From assembly GCF_001613065.1 (NCBI RefSeq), contig NZ_BDBQ01000073.1:1-64000 (forward strand): a stretch of DNA of 64,000 nucleotides, written 5' to 3'. The stretch is from Nocardia miyunensis NBRC 108239 (GTDB lineage Bacteria; Actinomycetota; Actinomycetes; Mycobacteriales; Mycobacteriaceae). The notes beneath the pieces were generated by a model that saw only the letters and a program-made list of their open reading frames with translations, was not told the DNA's origin and searched no databases. This document shows positions 25,427 through 33,912 of the stretch, piece after piece; position 1 is the stretch's first letter, and each line of letters begins with the position of its first letter. A program made the position numbers and the translations under genes.

Positions 25427-25463
25427 CTTACTCTGGAGTAAGATAGACTTACTCACAAGTAAG
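25427..25463. promoter_or_regulatory. Twin palindromic operators before fadE24
   Basis: Two copies of CTTACTnnnnAGTAAG lie at 25427-25442 and 25448-25463. Both are perfect 6-4-6 palindromes and their starts are 21 bases apart, about two helical turns, so two dimers would bind the same face. They overlap the probable promoter 50 bases before the start. The pattern fits a TetR-type fatty-acid regulator; no such gene is adjacent. Confidence 0.8.
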
Positions 25464-25512
25464 AAGCTGGGACCACCCGATCACCCCCACCACCCCGAAA
25501 AGACTGGTGATT

Positions 25513-26898
25513 ATGAGCACTCGAGACACCGCAACGAAGCGACGTCCGGATTCCGCCGTCGGGCTGAACCCGGTCAAGCGTGACTGGATGGGCGCGGCCA
25601 TGCGGGTCATGACGACCATCACGGGCTCGGAACTGGCCGAGAAGTACAACTTGCGCAAGCCCATCGAGCGGATGACCTACGAGGGCACCAAGACCGGATT
25701 CCGCACCCTGGGCGCGGCCACCCGCGCCTTCGGCAAGGTCGCCGGTGGCGGCAAGCCGAAGCGCCTGCCCGCCAACGAATCCCGGCACAAGGACTACTTC
25801 GACCTCACCCCGTCCGATGAACAGCAGATGATCGTCGAGACGGTGCGCGACTTCGCCGGGGAGATCCTGCGCCCGGCCGCCCCCGACGCCGACGCCGCCA
25901 CCAAGGCGCCGCAGGATCTGCTCGAGCGCGCAGCCGAGCTGGGCATCACGCTGATCAATGTGCCCGAGGAGCTCGAGGGTGCGGCCACCGAACGCGGTGC
26001 GGTCACCAATTCCCTTGTGGCCGAGGCGCTCGCGCACGGCGATATGGGCCTGGCGCTGCCGATCCTGGCCCCTTCGGGTGTCGCGGTCGCCCTGTCCCAG
26101 TGGGGCACCGACGCGCAGCAGAAGACCTATCTGGGCGCGTTCACCGGCGAGAACGTGCCGCAGTCCTCGGTCGTGATCAGCGAGCCGCGGGCGTTGTTCG
26201 ATCCGTTCGCGTTGTCCACCAAGGCCACTCGCTCGCCCAGCGGCTACCGGCTCAACGGCGTCAAGAGCCTCGTCCCGGCCGCCGGTGACGCGGAGCTGTT
26301 CATCGTCGGCGCCGAACTCGACGGCCGCCCAGCGCTTTTCGTTGTCGAGTCGAACACTCCCGGCGTGGTGATCGAGGCCGATCCGAGTATGGGTCTGCGC
26401 GCCGCGGGCCTGGGCCGGTTGATCCTGGACAACGTCCCGGTCGCCACCGACGCGCTGCTGGGTGACGGCGATGCCGCACAGCACGCCGAGGACTACGCCG
26501 ACGCGGTGCGCCTGGCCCGGCTGGGCTGGGCCTCGCTGGCGGCCGGCACGAGTGGGGCCGTGCTCGACTACGTGAAGCCCTACGTGAAGGAGCGCGAGGC
26601 GTTCGGCGAGCCGATCGCGCATCGCCAGGCCGTGGCCTTCATGGTCGCCAATATCGCCATCGAACTGGACGGCATCCGGCTGATCACGCTGCGCGGCGCG
26701 TCTCGCGCGGAGCAGGGCCTTTCCTTCGCCCGCGAGGCGGCCCTGGCCAAGAAGCTCGCCACCGACAAGGGCATGCAGATCGGCCTGGACGGTGTGCAGC
26801 TGCTCGGCGGCCACGGGTACACCAAGGAGCACCCGGTCGAACGCTGGTACCGCGATCTGCGCGCCGTCGGCGTCGCCGAGGGCGTCGTATTGGTCTGA
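25513..26898 (+). CDS. fadE24: Acyl-CoA dehydrogenase FadE24
   Basis: A 461-residue flavoprotein of fatty-acid beta-oxidation that would introduce the alpha-beta double bond into an acyl-CoA. The N-terminus has an extension of about 95 residues (including MGAAMRVMTTITGSELAEKY) before the dehydrogenase fold that begins near TPSDEQQMIVETVRDFAGEI. The flavin region has QSSVVISEPRALFDPFAL, and the C-terminal helices have EREAFGEPIAHRQAVAFMVA and GVQLLGGHGYTKEHPVERWY. An alternative GTG lies six bases upstream. It is followed by fadE23 after 68 bases and behind twin operators. Names follow the mycobacterial hisN-fadE24-fadE23 order; the substrate is not known. Confidence 0.88.
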   Translation: MSTRDTATKRRPDSAVGLNPVKRDWMGAAMRVMTTITGSELAEKYNLRKPIERMTYEGTKTGFRTLGAATRAFGKVAGGGKPKRLPANESRHKDYFDLTPSDEQQMIVETVRDFAGEILRPAAPDADAATKAPQDLLERAAELGITLINVPEELEGAATERGAVTNSLVAEALAHGDMGLALPILAPSGVAVALSQWGTDAQQKTYLGAFTGENVPQSSVVISEPRALFDPFALSTKATRSPSGYRLNGVKSLVPAAGDAELFIVGAELDGRPALFVVESNTPGVVIEADPSMGLRAAGLGRLILDNVPVATDALLGDGDAAQHAEDYADAVRLARLGWASLAAGTSGAVLDYVKPYVKEREAFGEPIAHRQAVAFMVANIAIELDGIRLITLRGASRAEQGLSFAREAALAKKLATDKGMQIGLDGVQLLGGHGYTKEHPVERWYRDLRAVGVAEGVVLV

Positions 26899-26966
26899 CA
26901 AGACCCCGAAACCGAAGTCGTGCGGGTAGCCCCGCGACCCCCAAGCCCCTTGATGGAGCCGAATCC

Positions 26967-28208
26967 ATGATCAATCTCGAACTTCCGAAGAAGCTGCGGG
27001 CCAGCGCGAATCAGGCCCACCAGGTCGCCGCGCAGATCTTCCGCCCGGCCTCGCGCAAATACGACCTCGCCGAACACGATTACCCGGTCGAGCTGGACAC
27101 CATGGCCGCCATGGTGGAGGGCCTGGCCGACTCCGGCACCCAGGACATCTCCGGGGCGACCGGCGGCCGCAAATCCGAGACCAAGGCCGACGGCGAGGAC
27201 AACTCGCATGCCACCGAGCTGCTCGGAAACTCCAACGGCGGCAATATGTCCGCACTGCTCAACGCCCTGGAAACCTCCTGGGGCGATGTCGGCCTGATGC
27301 TCTCGATCCCCTACCAGGGCCTCGGTAACGCCGCCATCGCCGCGGTCGCCACCGACGAGCAGCTCGAGCGGTTCGGCAAGGTGTGGGCCGCGATGGCCAT
27401 CACCGAGCCGTCCTTCGGCTCGGACTCGGCCGCGGTGACCACCACCGCCACCCTCGACGGCGACGAGTGGGTTCTCAACGGCACCAAGATCTTCGTCACC
27501 GCCGGTTCGCGCGCCACCCACATCGTGGTGTGGGCCTCGGTCGACCGCAGCAAGGGCCGCGCGGCCATCAAATCGTTCGTCGTGCCGCGAGATGCCCCGG
27601 GCCTGTCCGTCGCCCGGCTCGAGCACAAGCTCGGCATCAAGGCTTCCGACACCGCCGAATTGCGGCTCGAGGACTGCCGGATCCCGAAGGACAACATCCT
27701 GGGCAGCCCGGAAGTCAACGTGGAGAAGGGTTTTGCCGGGGTCATGCAGACCTTCGACAACACCCGCCCGCTCGTTGCCGCGATGGCCGTCGGCGTCGGC
27801 CGCGCCGCACTCGAGGAGCTGCGCACCATCCTGACCGAGGCCGGTGTAGAGATCTCCTACGACACTCCGGCGATGAACCAGCATGCCGCCGCCGCGGAAT
27901 TCCTTCGGCTGGAAGCGGATTGGGAGGCCGCGTACCTGCTGTCGCTGCGCGCGGGCTGGATGGCCGACAACAAGAAACCCAACTCGCTCGAGGCCTCCAT
28001 GTCCAAGGCCAAGGCGGGGCGCATGGGTACCGATGTCACCCTCAAGGCAGTCGAACTGGCCGGCACCCTGGGCTATTCGCAGCGCACCCTGCTGGAGAAG
28101 TGGAGCCGCGACTCCAAGATTCTCGACATCTTCGAAGGCACCCAGCAGATCCAGCAGCTCATCGTCGCCCGGCGCGTGCTCGAACTCAGCAGCACAGAGC
28201 TGAAATAG
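26967..28208 (+). CDS. fadE23: Acyl-CoA dehydrogenase FadE23
   Basis: A 413-residue acyl-CoA dehydrogenase, second gene of the operon. The middle domain has MAITEPSFGSDSAAVTTTAT and GDEWVLNGTKIFVTAGSRAT, typical flavin and substrate contacts. The C-terminal domain has NTRPLVAAMAVGVGRAALEE and LEKWSRDSKILDIFEGTQQI, with the catalytic-site region FEGTQQIQ. Paired heterologous FadEs in actinobacteria often form mixed tetramers, so FadE24 and FadE23 may work together; this is inference. A terminator follows. Confidence 0.88.
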   Translation: MINLELPKKLRASANQAHQVAAQIFRPASRKYDLAEHDYPVELDTMAAMVEGLADSGTQDISGATGGRKSETKADGEDNSHATELLGNSNGGNMSALLNALETSWGDVGLMLSIPYQGLGNAAIAAVATDEQLERFGKVWAAMAITEPSFGSDSAAVTTTATLDGDEWVLNGTKIFVTAGSRATHIVVWASVDRSKGRAAIKSFVVPRDAPGLSVARLEHKLGIKASDTAELRLEDCRIPKDNILGSPEVNVEKGFAGVMQTFDNTRPLVAAMAVGVGRAALEELRTILTEAGVEISYDTPAMNQHAAAAEFLRLEADWEAAYLLSLRAGWMADNKKPNSLEASMSKAKAGRMGTDVTLKAVELAGTLGYSQRTLLEKWSRDSKILDIFEGTQQIQQLIVARRVLELSSTELK

Positions 28209-28224
28209 TCTGTTGCACAAGACT

Positions 28225-28259
28225 AACCGGTGCGGGCGACTACGTAGCCCGCACCGGTT
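28225..28259 (+). terminator. Rho-independent terminator after fadE23
   Basis: Perfect 13-bp stem AACCGGTGCGGGC / GCCCGCACCGGTT with a nine-base loop, followed by TTCTC. It starts 17 bases after the fadE23 stop and ends the operon. Confidence 0.85.
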
Positions 28260-28434
28260 TCTCATTCCGGCGAACTTCGACCGGATCGTGATCCGGGCCA
28301 GGCCGTTGTGATTCGGCAACACCCGGACGCTCCCAGCCGCCCCAACCGCTGGTGTTCCCTTACAGGACAACATGATTACCGGCGACGGTCGATGCTTCCC
28401 GGCCGGATTCGGTCACCGCAGCGGTAGCCGAGAG

Positions 28435-29400
28435 TCAGTCCTGTGACCGTATCGGCACGGAATCACCGGTCGGGCTGTCCACTCCGATCTCCTCGGTGGC
28501 TGGGAAGTCGGTGGACTCCGATGCCGACGCTGACTTGCGCTGCGCGATCGCGACGCCGAGCAGGCACAGGATTCCGCCGAGAAGGGCGAGGGCCGGCGGG
28601 AACTCACCGAGTACGGGCCATGCCATCAGTACGGTGAGGGACGGGACGATGTAGGTCGTCGCGGCCAGGCGGCCCACCGGCATGTGCGACAGGGCGTAGG
28701 ACCAGGTCCAGAAGGCCAGCGCGGTCGGCAGAAGGCCCAGATACACGACTGCCGCGAGGTTTTCCGCCGACGCGTGGCCCACGTCGGTCACCAGCTGACC
28801 GCTGAAGGGCAGACAGGCGATCGCGCCGATGGCGCTGGCGTATGCGGTGACCTGTAGGGGCGAGGCATGCGCGAGAGCGGGTTTCTGGAGGATGGCGCCG
28901 AGAGCGTGACCCGCGGCGGCGGCCAGGCACAACAGCGCGCCGGTTATCGCGGTGCTTCCGCCGCCGCTGGCGACCCCGGCGAGTATCGCGCCGACGAAGG
29001 CCACCGCGATACCGATGAGCAGAGGGCGCGGAAACCCTTCGCGGAGAAACAGACCCGCGAGCAACGCGACGAACAGCGGGCCCGTGCCGACCAGCAGGGC
29101 GGCAATTCCGGCATCCGTATGCTGCTCACCCCAATTCAGCGCGACCATGTAGAGCCCGAACCAGAACACGCCCATGCCCACGATCCCCGGCCACGCGGCA
29201 CGTGGCGGCAGTCCCTCCCGTCTGGCCGCCACCACGGCGAGCAGCACGATGGCTCCGATCAGCAAGCGCCCCAAGGCCATCGAGCCGGGGCGGAAGCTCT
29301 CGCCGGCGTGGCGGATCGCCACGAACGCCGAGGCCCACAGCACCATGGTGATCAGCGATGCGGCCGTCGCCCGGACAGCGGTCGTCTTATCGCGCGTCAT
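28435..29400 (-). CDS. EamA/DMT-family transporter of the aromatic-acid module
   Basis: A 321-residue permease with about ten membrane segments in two EamA repeats. Repeat 1 has LITMVLWASAFVAIRHAGES with FRPGSMALGRLLIGA; repeat 2 has LPTALAFWTWSYALSHMPVG and YIVPSLTVLMAWPVLGEFPP. A hydrophilic tail of about 35 residues (ASESTDFPATEEIGVDSPTG) ends it. Its ATG lies inside the end of the ligase gene (14-base overlap), so it is part of the same operon as the ligase, chorismatase and DAHP synthase. Export of the product, or of a related aromatic acid, is the simplest guess. Confidence 0.87.
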   Translation of the reverse strand: MTRDKTTAVRATAASLITMVLWASAFVAIRHAGESFRPGSMALGRLLIGAIVLLAVVAARREGLPPRAAWPGIVGMGVFWFGLYMVALNWGEQHTDAGIAALLVGTGPLFVALLAGLFLREGFPRPLLIGIAVAFVGAILAGVASGGGSTAITGALLCLAAAAGHALGAILQKPALAHASPLQVTAYASAIGAIACLPFSGQLVTDVGHASAENLAAVVYLGLLPTALAFWTWSYALSHMPVGRLAATTYIVPSLTVLMAWPVLGEFPPALALLGGILCLLGVAIAQRKSASASESTDFPATEEIGVDSPTGDSVPIRSQD

Positions 29401-30916
29401 TCGTTACCTCCCGCAGCTTTCGACGGAGAATTTTTCCTGTGGCGTTGCGTGGCAGAGCGTCGACGAATTCGACATCTTCGGGGACCTTGTACCAAGTCAG
29501 CGATCCCTCGGCGGCCGAACGGATCGCCTCGGCCAGTTCATCTTTCGAGTCCACGTCGGGCTCGGCGACGACGTAGGCACGCAGGCTCGTCACACCGCTG
29601 TCCCGCCGCACGGCGCATACCGCGGCCTCCCGGACACCGGCGACACCGGTGATCAGATCCTCCACCTCCGTAGGATGCACATTGGCTCCGGCGACGATCT
29701 CGATATCGTCCACCCGGCCGAGCAGCCGCACCACGCCGTCGTCCACCCGCGCCGCGTCACCGGTCGTGAACCACTCGTCGGGACCCAGCCGAAGCGGCGG
29801 CGCACTGCCCCGTCGCACGCCCGGACCGATTGTCGGACCGCAGATCTGGAGCTTGCCGACCGAACCGTCCGGCACCGGCTGCCCGGCGTCGTCGATCACC
29901 CGCAGGCCGTACGGCGGCAGGATGCGGCCGAGGCTGTGCGGATGGCTGTCCTGCGGACCGTCCGCCAGCACCGCGTGCCCGATTTCGCTTGTGCCGCAGA
30001 TGTTCACCAGCCGGGTCCCGAGCAGTTCGCGCAGCCGGTCCTCGATGGGACGGGGCAGCATCTCACCGGCGACGAGCGCCAGACGCAGTCGGCTCAGGCG
30101 AGCGGCGTCGGGGTGGGCCAGCATCCGGGCGTAGAAACTCGGCTGAGCGTAGAACACACCGACCCGATGACGTTGCAGCACCGACAGTGCGCTGGCCTCG
30201 TCCGCCCGCTGCGGCGTGAGCACCACCGCCGCACCGCGCTGCAACGGCAGAAGCACCGAATTGCCCAGGCCGTAAGAGAAATACATCCGCGACACCGAGT
30301 AGCAGACCTCGCCCTCCTGCAGTGACAGCACACTGCCGATCGCCTGATCGAAGTGCAGCGCATCGCCGTGGACGTGGAAGCACAGGCGGGGCGCTCCCGT
30401 TGTGCCGGAGGTGAATACCGCGAAGGCCGGGGCATCGGCCGAGACCGCCTCGGGAACGTTGTCCAGATCCGCCGGGCCGCCGTGTTCGGTCAACTCCGGC
30501 ACCGTCACCGTGCGGCCGTAGAAGGCATTCCGCAGGAAGGGATCGACGACGACCAGCGCCGCTTCGGCTATGTGCTCGGCCGAGCGCAGTTCCTCGGCGT
30601 GGAAGAAGGTGTTCACGGGCACGGCCACCGCACCGATGCGCAGGGCGGCGAGAAACGTCGTCACGAAGTCGATTCCGTCCGGCAATGCCAGCAGCACCCG
30701 GTCCCCGTGCCGAATGTCCTGCTCGCGCAGGCCCTCCGCGATCCGGCGCGCCCTGTTGTAGACCTCGCCGTAGGTATAGTGTTGCGTGCCTTCGATATAC
30801 GCGGTCCGTTTCAGCCAGCCGTTACGCGCCGCGAGGTACTCCAACCACACGGCCAGGTTGCCGACGTCCACGCCGGCCGCGGGCACGGCTGCGGATATCT
30901 GCGTCGAGGCGGTCAT
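29387..30916 (-). CDS. Aryl-acid AMP-ligase (benzoate-CoA-ligase-like)
   Basis: A 509-residue ANL-family adenylating enzyme that would activate a carboxylic acid with ATP, probably forming a CoA thioester. It resembles benzoate/4-hydroxybenzoate-CoA ligases in length and in starting with NLAVWLEYLAARNGWLKRTA. The ATP loop is FTSGTTGAPRLCFHVHGDAL (near residues 168-187), where the usual Lys-Gly after Pro is Arg-Leu. The A5-type motif is NICGTSEIGHA, A7 is WFTTGDAARVDDG, A8 is LGRVDDIEIVAGANVHPTEV, and the catalytic Lys is in LPRNATGKILRRKL. The ATG overlaps the chorismatase stop (ATGA). No carrier-protein domain is attached. The partner chorismatase suggests 3-hydroxybenzoate or a dihydroxycyclohexadiene acid as substrate. 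Confidence 0.88.
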   Translation of the reverse strand: MTASTQISAAVPAAGVDVGNLAVWLEYLAARNGWLKRTAYIEGTQHYTYGEVYNRARRIAEGLREQDIRHGDRVLLALPDGIDFVTTFLAALRIGAVAVPVNTFFHAEELRSAEHIAEAALVVVDPFLRNAFYGRTVTVPELTEHGGPADLDNVPEAVSADAPAFAVFTSGTTGAPRLCFHVHGDALHFDQAIGSVLSLQEGEVCYSVSRMYFSYGLGNSVLLPLQRGAAVVLTPQRADEASALSVLQRHRVGVFYAQPSFYARMLAHPDAARLSRLRLALVAGEMLPRPIEDRLRELLGTRLVNICGTSEIGHAVLADGPQDSHPHSLGRILPPYGLRVIDDAGQPVPDGSVGKLQICGPTIGPGVRRGSAPPLRLGPDEWFTTGDAARVDDGVVRLLGRVDDIEIVAGANVHPTEVEDLITGVAGVREAAVCAVRRDSGVTSLRAYVVAEPDVDSKDELAEAIRSAAEGSLTWYKVPEDVEFVDALPRNATGKILRRKLREVTNDAR

Positions 30917-31938
30917 CTGCACACCCCCTCGATCTCCACGAGCAGATCGGCCCGGCACACGTCGACGTTGAAGTACGCGATCTCGGAGTGCGCGGGGAAC
31001 ACCAGGGTGCAGATGTCGCGTACGACCGGAACATGTTCCCGATCGCGCACGTAGACCTTGATCTGGTCGAGGTCCCGGACGCCGTACCCGCCGCCCTTCA
31101 CTCCGTATCGGCTCAGGTTGTCGCTGCCGACGAGCACATCGATATTGCGCAGGGTCTCCACGGTCTGCCATGCGACGTCGTCCACGTGCGCGGTGTCCTC
31201 GCCCAGGATGCTCGCCGTACCCGAGACGAACAGGCTTCCCGCGCCCTGCCCCTCGAGGAAGGTCGCCCGTGCGAAACTCGGAGACTTCGGCCCGTACCGG
31301 GACGGATACTCGTAGGCCGGCGTCTGCCGCGGATTCTCCAGGTGCACAGTGCGACCCGGCTTCGTGGCGAAGAAGCACAGATCGACGCCGGGGCTCAGGG
31401 TGCCGATTCCGGTGGCGGCCGGCAACTGCGGAAATCGTTCGTTCCAGGCGGCGAACGCCTCGGACCTGCCGACACAGAAGTCGCGGTAGATCTCGACCCC
31501 GTCCGCGTTCGGGCTGGTGATTCCGCCGATGAGGTTCCACATGCGGACCAGCTCGGTGTAACCGCGCTCCCAGGTGAATCGCAGGGCGTTCTCGTACATT
31601 TCGCGCACCCGATCGCGGTAGACGGGTTGCGGCTCGAGACGTGCCGCGTAGAACAGATGCTCACCGTCCTCGGCGAAGACGGCCGAACCGTCCTGGCCGA
31701 CTCGAACCGGCAGTTCGGTGCGCCAAATCTCTTCGGCCGGAACATCATTCCCGCTGGCCATATGGGTGGTCAGGCGCGGGGCGCCGCCGACCAGAGCGGG
31801 CGCGGCGGGCGCGGCGGCGAACTTGATCCGCCCGAGGATATTGCCCCGCGCTGCTCGGGCCGGTTCGAGCGGTTCATCGCAGCGGACCAGGTCGGACCAC
31901 AGGCCCTGCACACGGTCGCCAGATCGTTGGTGACTCAT
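30913..31938 (-). CDS. FkbO/Hyg5-family chorismatase
   Basis: A 341-residue enzyme that releases pyruvate from chorismate. FkbO/RapK-type members give 3,4-dihydroxycyclohexa-1,5-diene carboxylate, Hyg5-type members give 3-hydroxybenzoate. Family blocks are YEYPSRYGPKSPSFARATFL (residues 209-228), LFVSGTASILGEDTAHVDD (236-254), WQTVETLRNI, and the C-terminal VPVVRDICTLVFPAHSEIAY of the YjgF-like fold. ATG 31938 was chosen because GGGAG lies before it; a longer frame has no such site. The subtype depends on few active-site residues and I cannot decide it by eye. The gene is followed with a 4-base overlap by the ligase and preceded by a DAHP synthase. Confidence 0.92.
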   Translation of the reverse strand: MSHQRSGDRVQGLWSDLVRCDEPLEPARAARGNILGRIKFAAAPAAPALVGGAPRLTTHMASGNDVPAEEIWRTELPVRVGQDGSAVFAEDGEHLFYAARLEPQPVYRDRVREMYENALRFTWERGYTELVRMWNLIGGITSPNADGVEIYRDFCVGRSEAFAAWNERFPQLPAATGIGTLSPGVDLCFFATKPGRTVHLENPRQTPAYEYPSRYGPKSPSFARATFLEGQGAGSLFVSGTASILGEDTAHVDDVAWQTVETLRNIDVLVGSDNLSRYGVKGGGYGVRDLDQIKVYVRDREHVPVVRDICTLVFPAHSEIAYFNVDVCRADLLVEIEGVCR

Positions 31939-32109
31939 GGAAAACTCCCGATACTCATGACATGAAAAGATTCTGTAATGGTCAGAGCGGAAAGCCATGA
32001 CCTATCGCCTGCCATTGATGTTTCAACAGCAGGTCGTTCCGGATACGATCCGACCGGTATTCGGCCGTCGGGCGATCAGTCGTTCAAGATTTCATCGTCC
32101 GCATTCTGG

Positions 32110-33198
32110 TCAATTCCGGCGACGCGCGACGACGCGTCGCCGACGCACCGACGTGGCGAGCACATCGAGCAGAGCGACAGTTTCGGGAAATCCGATACAC
32201 GCGTCGGTGATGCTCTTTCCGTATTCGATCGGTGCGGATTGCTTTCCCTCCAGCAGGAAGGATTCGATCATGACGCCGACGATGCCGCTCTGCCCGCTCG
32301 CGATCTGTTCGCCGATATCGGTCACGACGGCCGGCTGGCGTCGATGGTCTTTACCACTGTTGCCGTGCGAGGCGTCGATGACGACTCGTTCGGGCAGCGC
32401 GGATTCGCCCAGGGCATGCAGCGCCGCCTGCACCGAGTGCGCAGTGTAGTTCGGCCCGGAGGAGCCGCCGCGCAGTACGAGATGCGCGTACGGGTTGCCC
32501 TGGCTGCGGTGCACGACGGGGATGCCGTTGACGCCGATACCGGGAAATATGTGCGATTGAGCGGCCGCCTGCATGGCGTTGATCGCCGCCTCGACATCGC
32601 CGTCGACGGTGTTCTTGCAGCCGACCGGCATCGGCAGCCACGAGGCGAGCTGCCGGTGCGGCTGACTGGTGACGGTCCGAGCCCCGATCGCGGCGTAACT
32701 GAAGACGTCCGCGAGATAGGAGGCGACCAGCGGATCGACGAACTCCCCGGCGAGGGGCAGCCCGGTCGCGGCCGCGTCGATCAGGAATTGCCGGCCGATC
32801 CGCAACCCTTCGGAGAGGTCGCCGCTGCCGTCGAGACCGGGATCGTGCACGAGCCCCTTCCACCCGACGATCGACCGGGGTTTCTCCAGATAAGCCCGCA
32901 GGACGACGATCAGGTCGTCGGTGAAGGACTGTGCCGCCGCGGCCAGTCCGCGGGCATAGTCGAGCGCGGCGACGGGGTCGTGGATGGAGCACGGGCCGAC
33001 GATGACGACGATCCGGTCGTCGGCCTTGTTCAGGACGTCGCGCAGCGCGGCGCGATGCAAGCGGATCTCGGCCGCCCGCGCGGGTACGAGCGGGATATCG
33101 GCGGCCACCGCACCCGAAGTGGGCAGGAATGTGAGCACAACGGGTGAATCCCGGGCCGTTCCGATGGAAGGTTCACCAATGCGACTTTCGGCGAACAT
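32110..33198 (-). CDS. Class I 3-deoxy-7-phosphoheptulonate (DAHP) synthase
   Basis: A 362-residue enzyme for the first shikimate-pathway step, joining phosphoenolpyruvate and erythrose 4-phosphate. AroF/AroG-type motifs are VVIVGPCSIHDPVAALDYA, YLEKPRSIVGWKGLVHDP, LVLRGGSSGPNYTAHSV and VIDASHGNSGKDHRRQP. Most actinobacteria use a class II housekeeping DAHP synthase, so an extra class I copy beside a chorismatase suggests a dedicated supply of chorismate for a secondary pathway. ATG 33198 has GGGAG before it. The gap to the chorismatase gene is 171 bases. The C-terminus is Arg-rich (ATSVRRRRVVARRRN), an unusual tail. Confidence 0.93.
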   Translation of the reverse strand: MFAESRIGEPSIGTARDSPVVLTFLPTSGAVAADIPLVPARAAEIRLHRAALRDVLNKADDRIVVIVGPCSIHDPVAALDYARGLAAAAQSFTDDLIVVLRAYLEKPRSIVGWKGLVHDPGLDGSGDLSEGLRIGRQFLIDAAATGLPLAGEFVDPLVASYLADVFSYAAIGARTVTSQPHRQLASWLPMPVGCKNTVDGDVEAAINAMQAAAQSHIFPGIGVNGIPVVHRSQGNPYAHLVLRGGSSGPNYTAHSVQAALHALGESALPERVVIDASHGNSGKDHRRQPAVVTDIGEQIASGQSGIVGVMIESFLLEGKQSAPIEYGKSITDACIGFPETVALLDVLATSVRRRRVVARRRN

Positions 33199-33384
33199 GA
33201 GGACTCCCTAGATGAAATTATGATTTTGCAGGACGATCGATCAACGAGCTGATGACATTCGGCGATAAATGGCTTCGAGCAATATGCGGGCAGGGCAGGC
33301 CTCGCCGACCACCCGGATTCGCCGACAACCGGAGAAAATGGCACGACAAAATCGCGTACCCACCCTGCGACTGTACAGCCGCAT

Positions 33385-33468
33385 TCAGAGGAGCGAGCCG
33401 CGCACGGGCGGATCGTCACCGAGGCCGTAGAACAGTAGAGCTATCCGATACTCCGGAATCAACAGCAT
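33385..33468 (-). CDS. Candidate 27-residue leader peptide upstream of DAHP synthase
   Basis: A short frame beginning MLLIPEYRIALLFYGLGDDP and ending PVRGSLL, with a strong GGAGG ribosome site five bases before the ATG. It lies 187 bases upstream of the DAHP synthase start. It contains Tyr, Phe and Tyr in its first half, which would suit attenuation by aromatic amino-acid supply, but I see no clear terminator/antiterminator pair. It could also be a chance frame. A second frame of 47 codons starts directly at its stop (33384 to 33241) and is even less certain. Confidence 0.35.
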   Translation of the reverse strand: MLLIPEYRIALLFYGLGDDPPVRGSLL

Positions 33469-33531
33469 TGAATCCTCCAAGTGTGCCGCTAGCACCGGCG
33501 CCACATATGACGGCTTGGCAGGTCTTCAGGG

Positions 33532-33555
33532 ATGTTACGCCAGTCAGCGTAACAT
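33532..33555. promoter_or_regulatory. Inverted-repeat operator upstream of the aromatic-acid operon
   Basis: Arms ATGTTACGC and GCGTAACAT flank a six-base centre, a perfect 9-6-9 palindrome. A third related half-site, GTGTAACA, follows at about 33567. It lies 64 bases before the candidate leader peptide and about 330 bases before the DAHP synthase gene. The regulator is unknown and not encoded next to it. Confidence 0.65.
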
Positions 33556-33748
33556 GCCATCATTCGGTGTAACAGAACAAAATTCAACGTGCCATTATCT
33601 AGCGGCATGACGCGTCAATTCTCCTGCGCCGGAGAGGGATTGCCGCTCCTGGGGTTCGTCGACCGATCTGCCGACGCCGCGAACGAAGTCCCCACGGGAG
33701 CATCCCCGATCAACCATACAATCCGAAATACCGTGTGCCACAAGAAAA

Positions 33749-33784
33749 AACCGGCGCGAGTCCAGTTCTCGACCCACGCCGGTT
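33749..33784 (-). terminator. Rho-independent terminator of the lipoprotein gene
   Basis: Stem AACCGGCG / CGCCGGTT with an inner CGAG/CTCG pair, and on the minus strand a T-rich tract after it. It lies about 130 bases past the stop of the lipoprotein gene and also separates that gene from the aromatic-acid operon. Confidence 0.75.
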
Positions 33785-33912
33785 CGCTGCGCCCGAGATC
33801 ATGCGATCGACTCGGACCGTCATGCCTATTCGATCGGAGCGGTGCTCCTGCGCCGGTAACACCGCACCTTCACTGAACACTCGAACCCTCTGGACGCCAA
33901 CAGTTTTCGCTC

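Noticed and set aside
33589..33876. 95-codon plus-strand frame before the lipoprotein gene
   Set aside because: It crosses the terminator hairpin and lacks similarity or a ribosome site.
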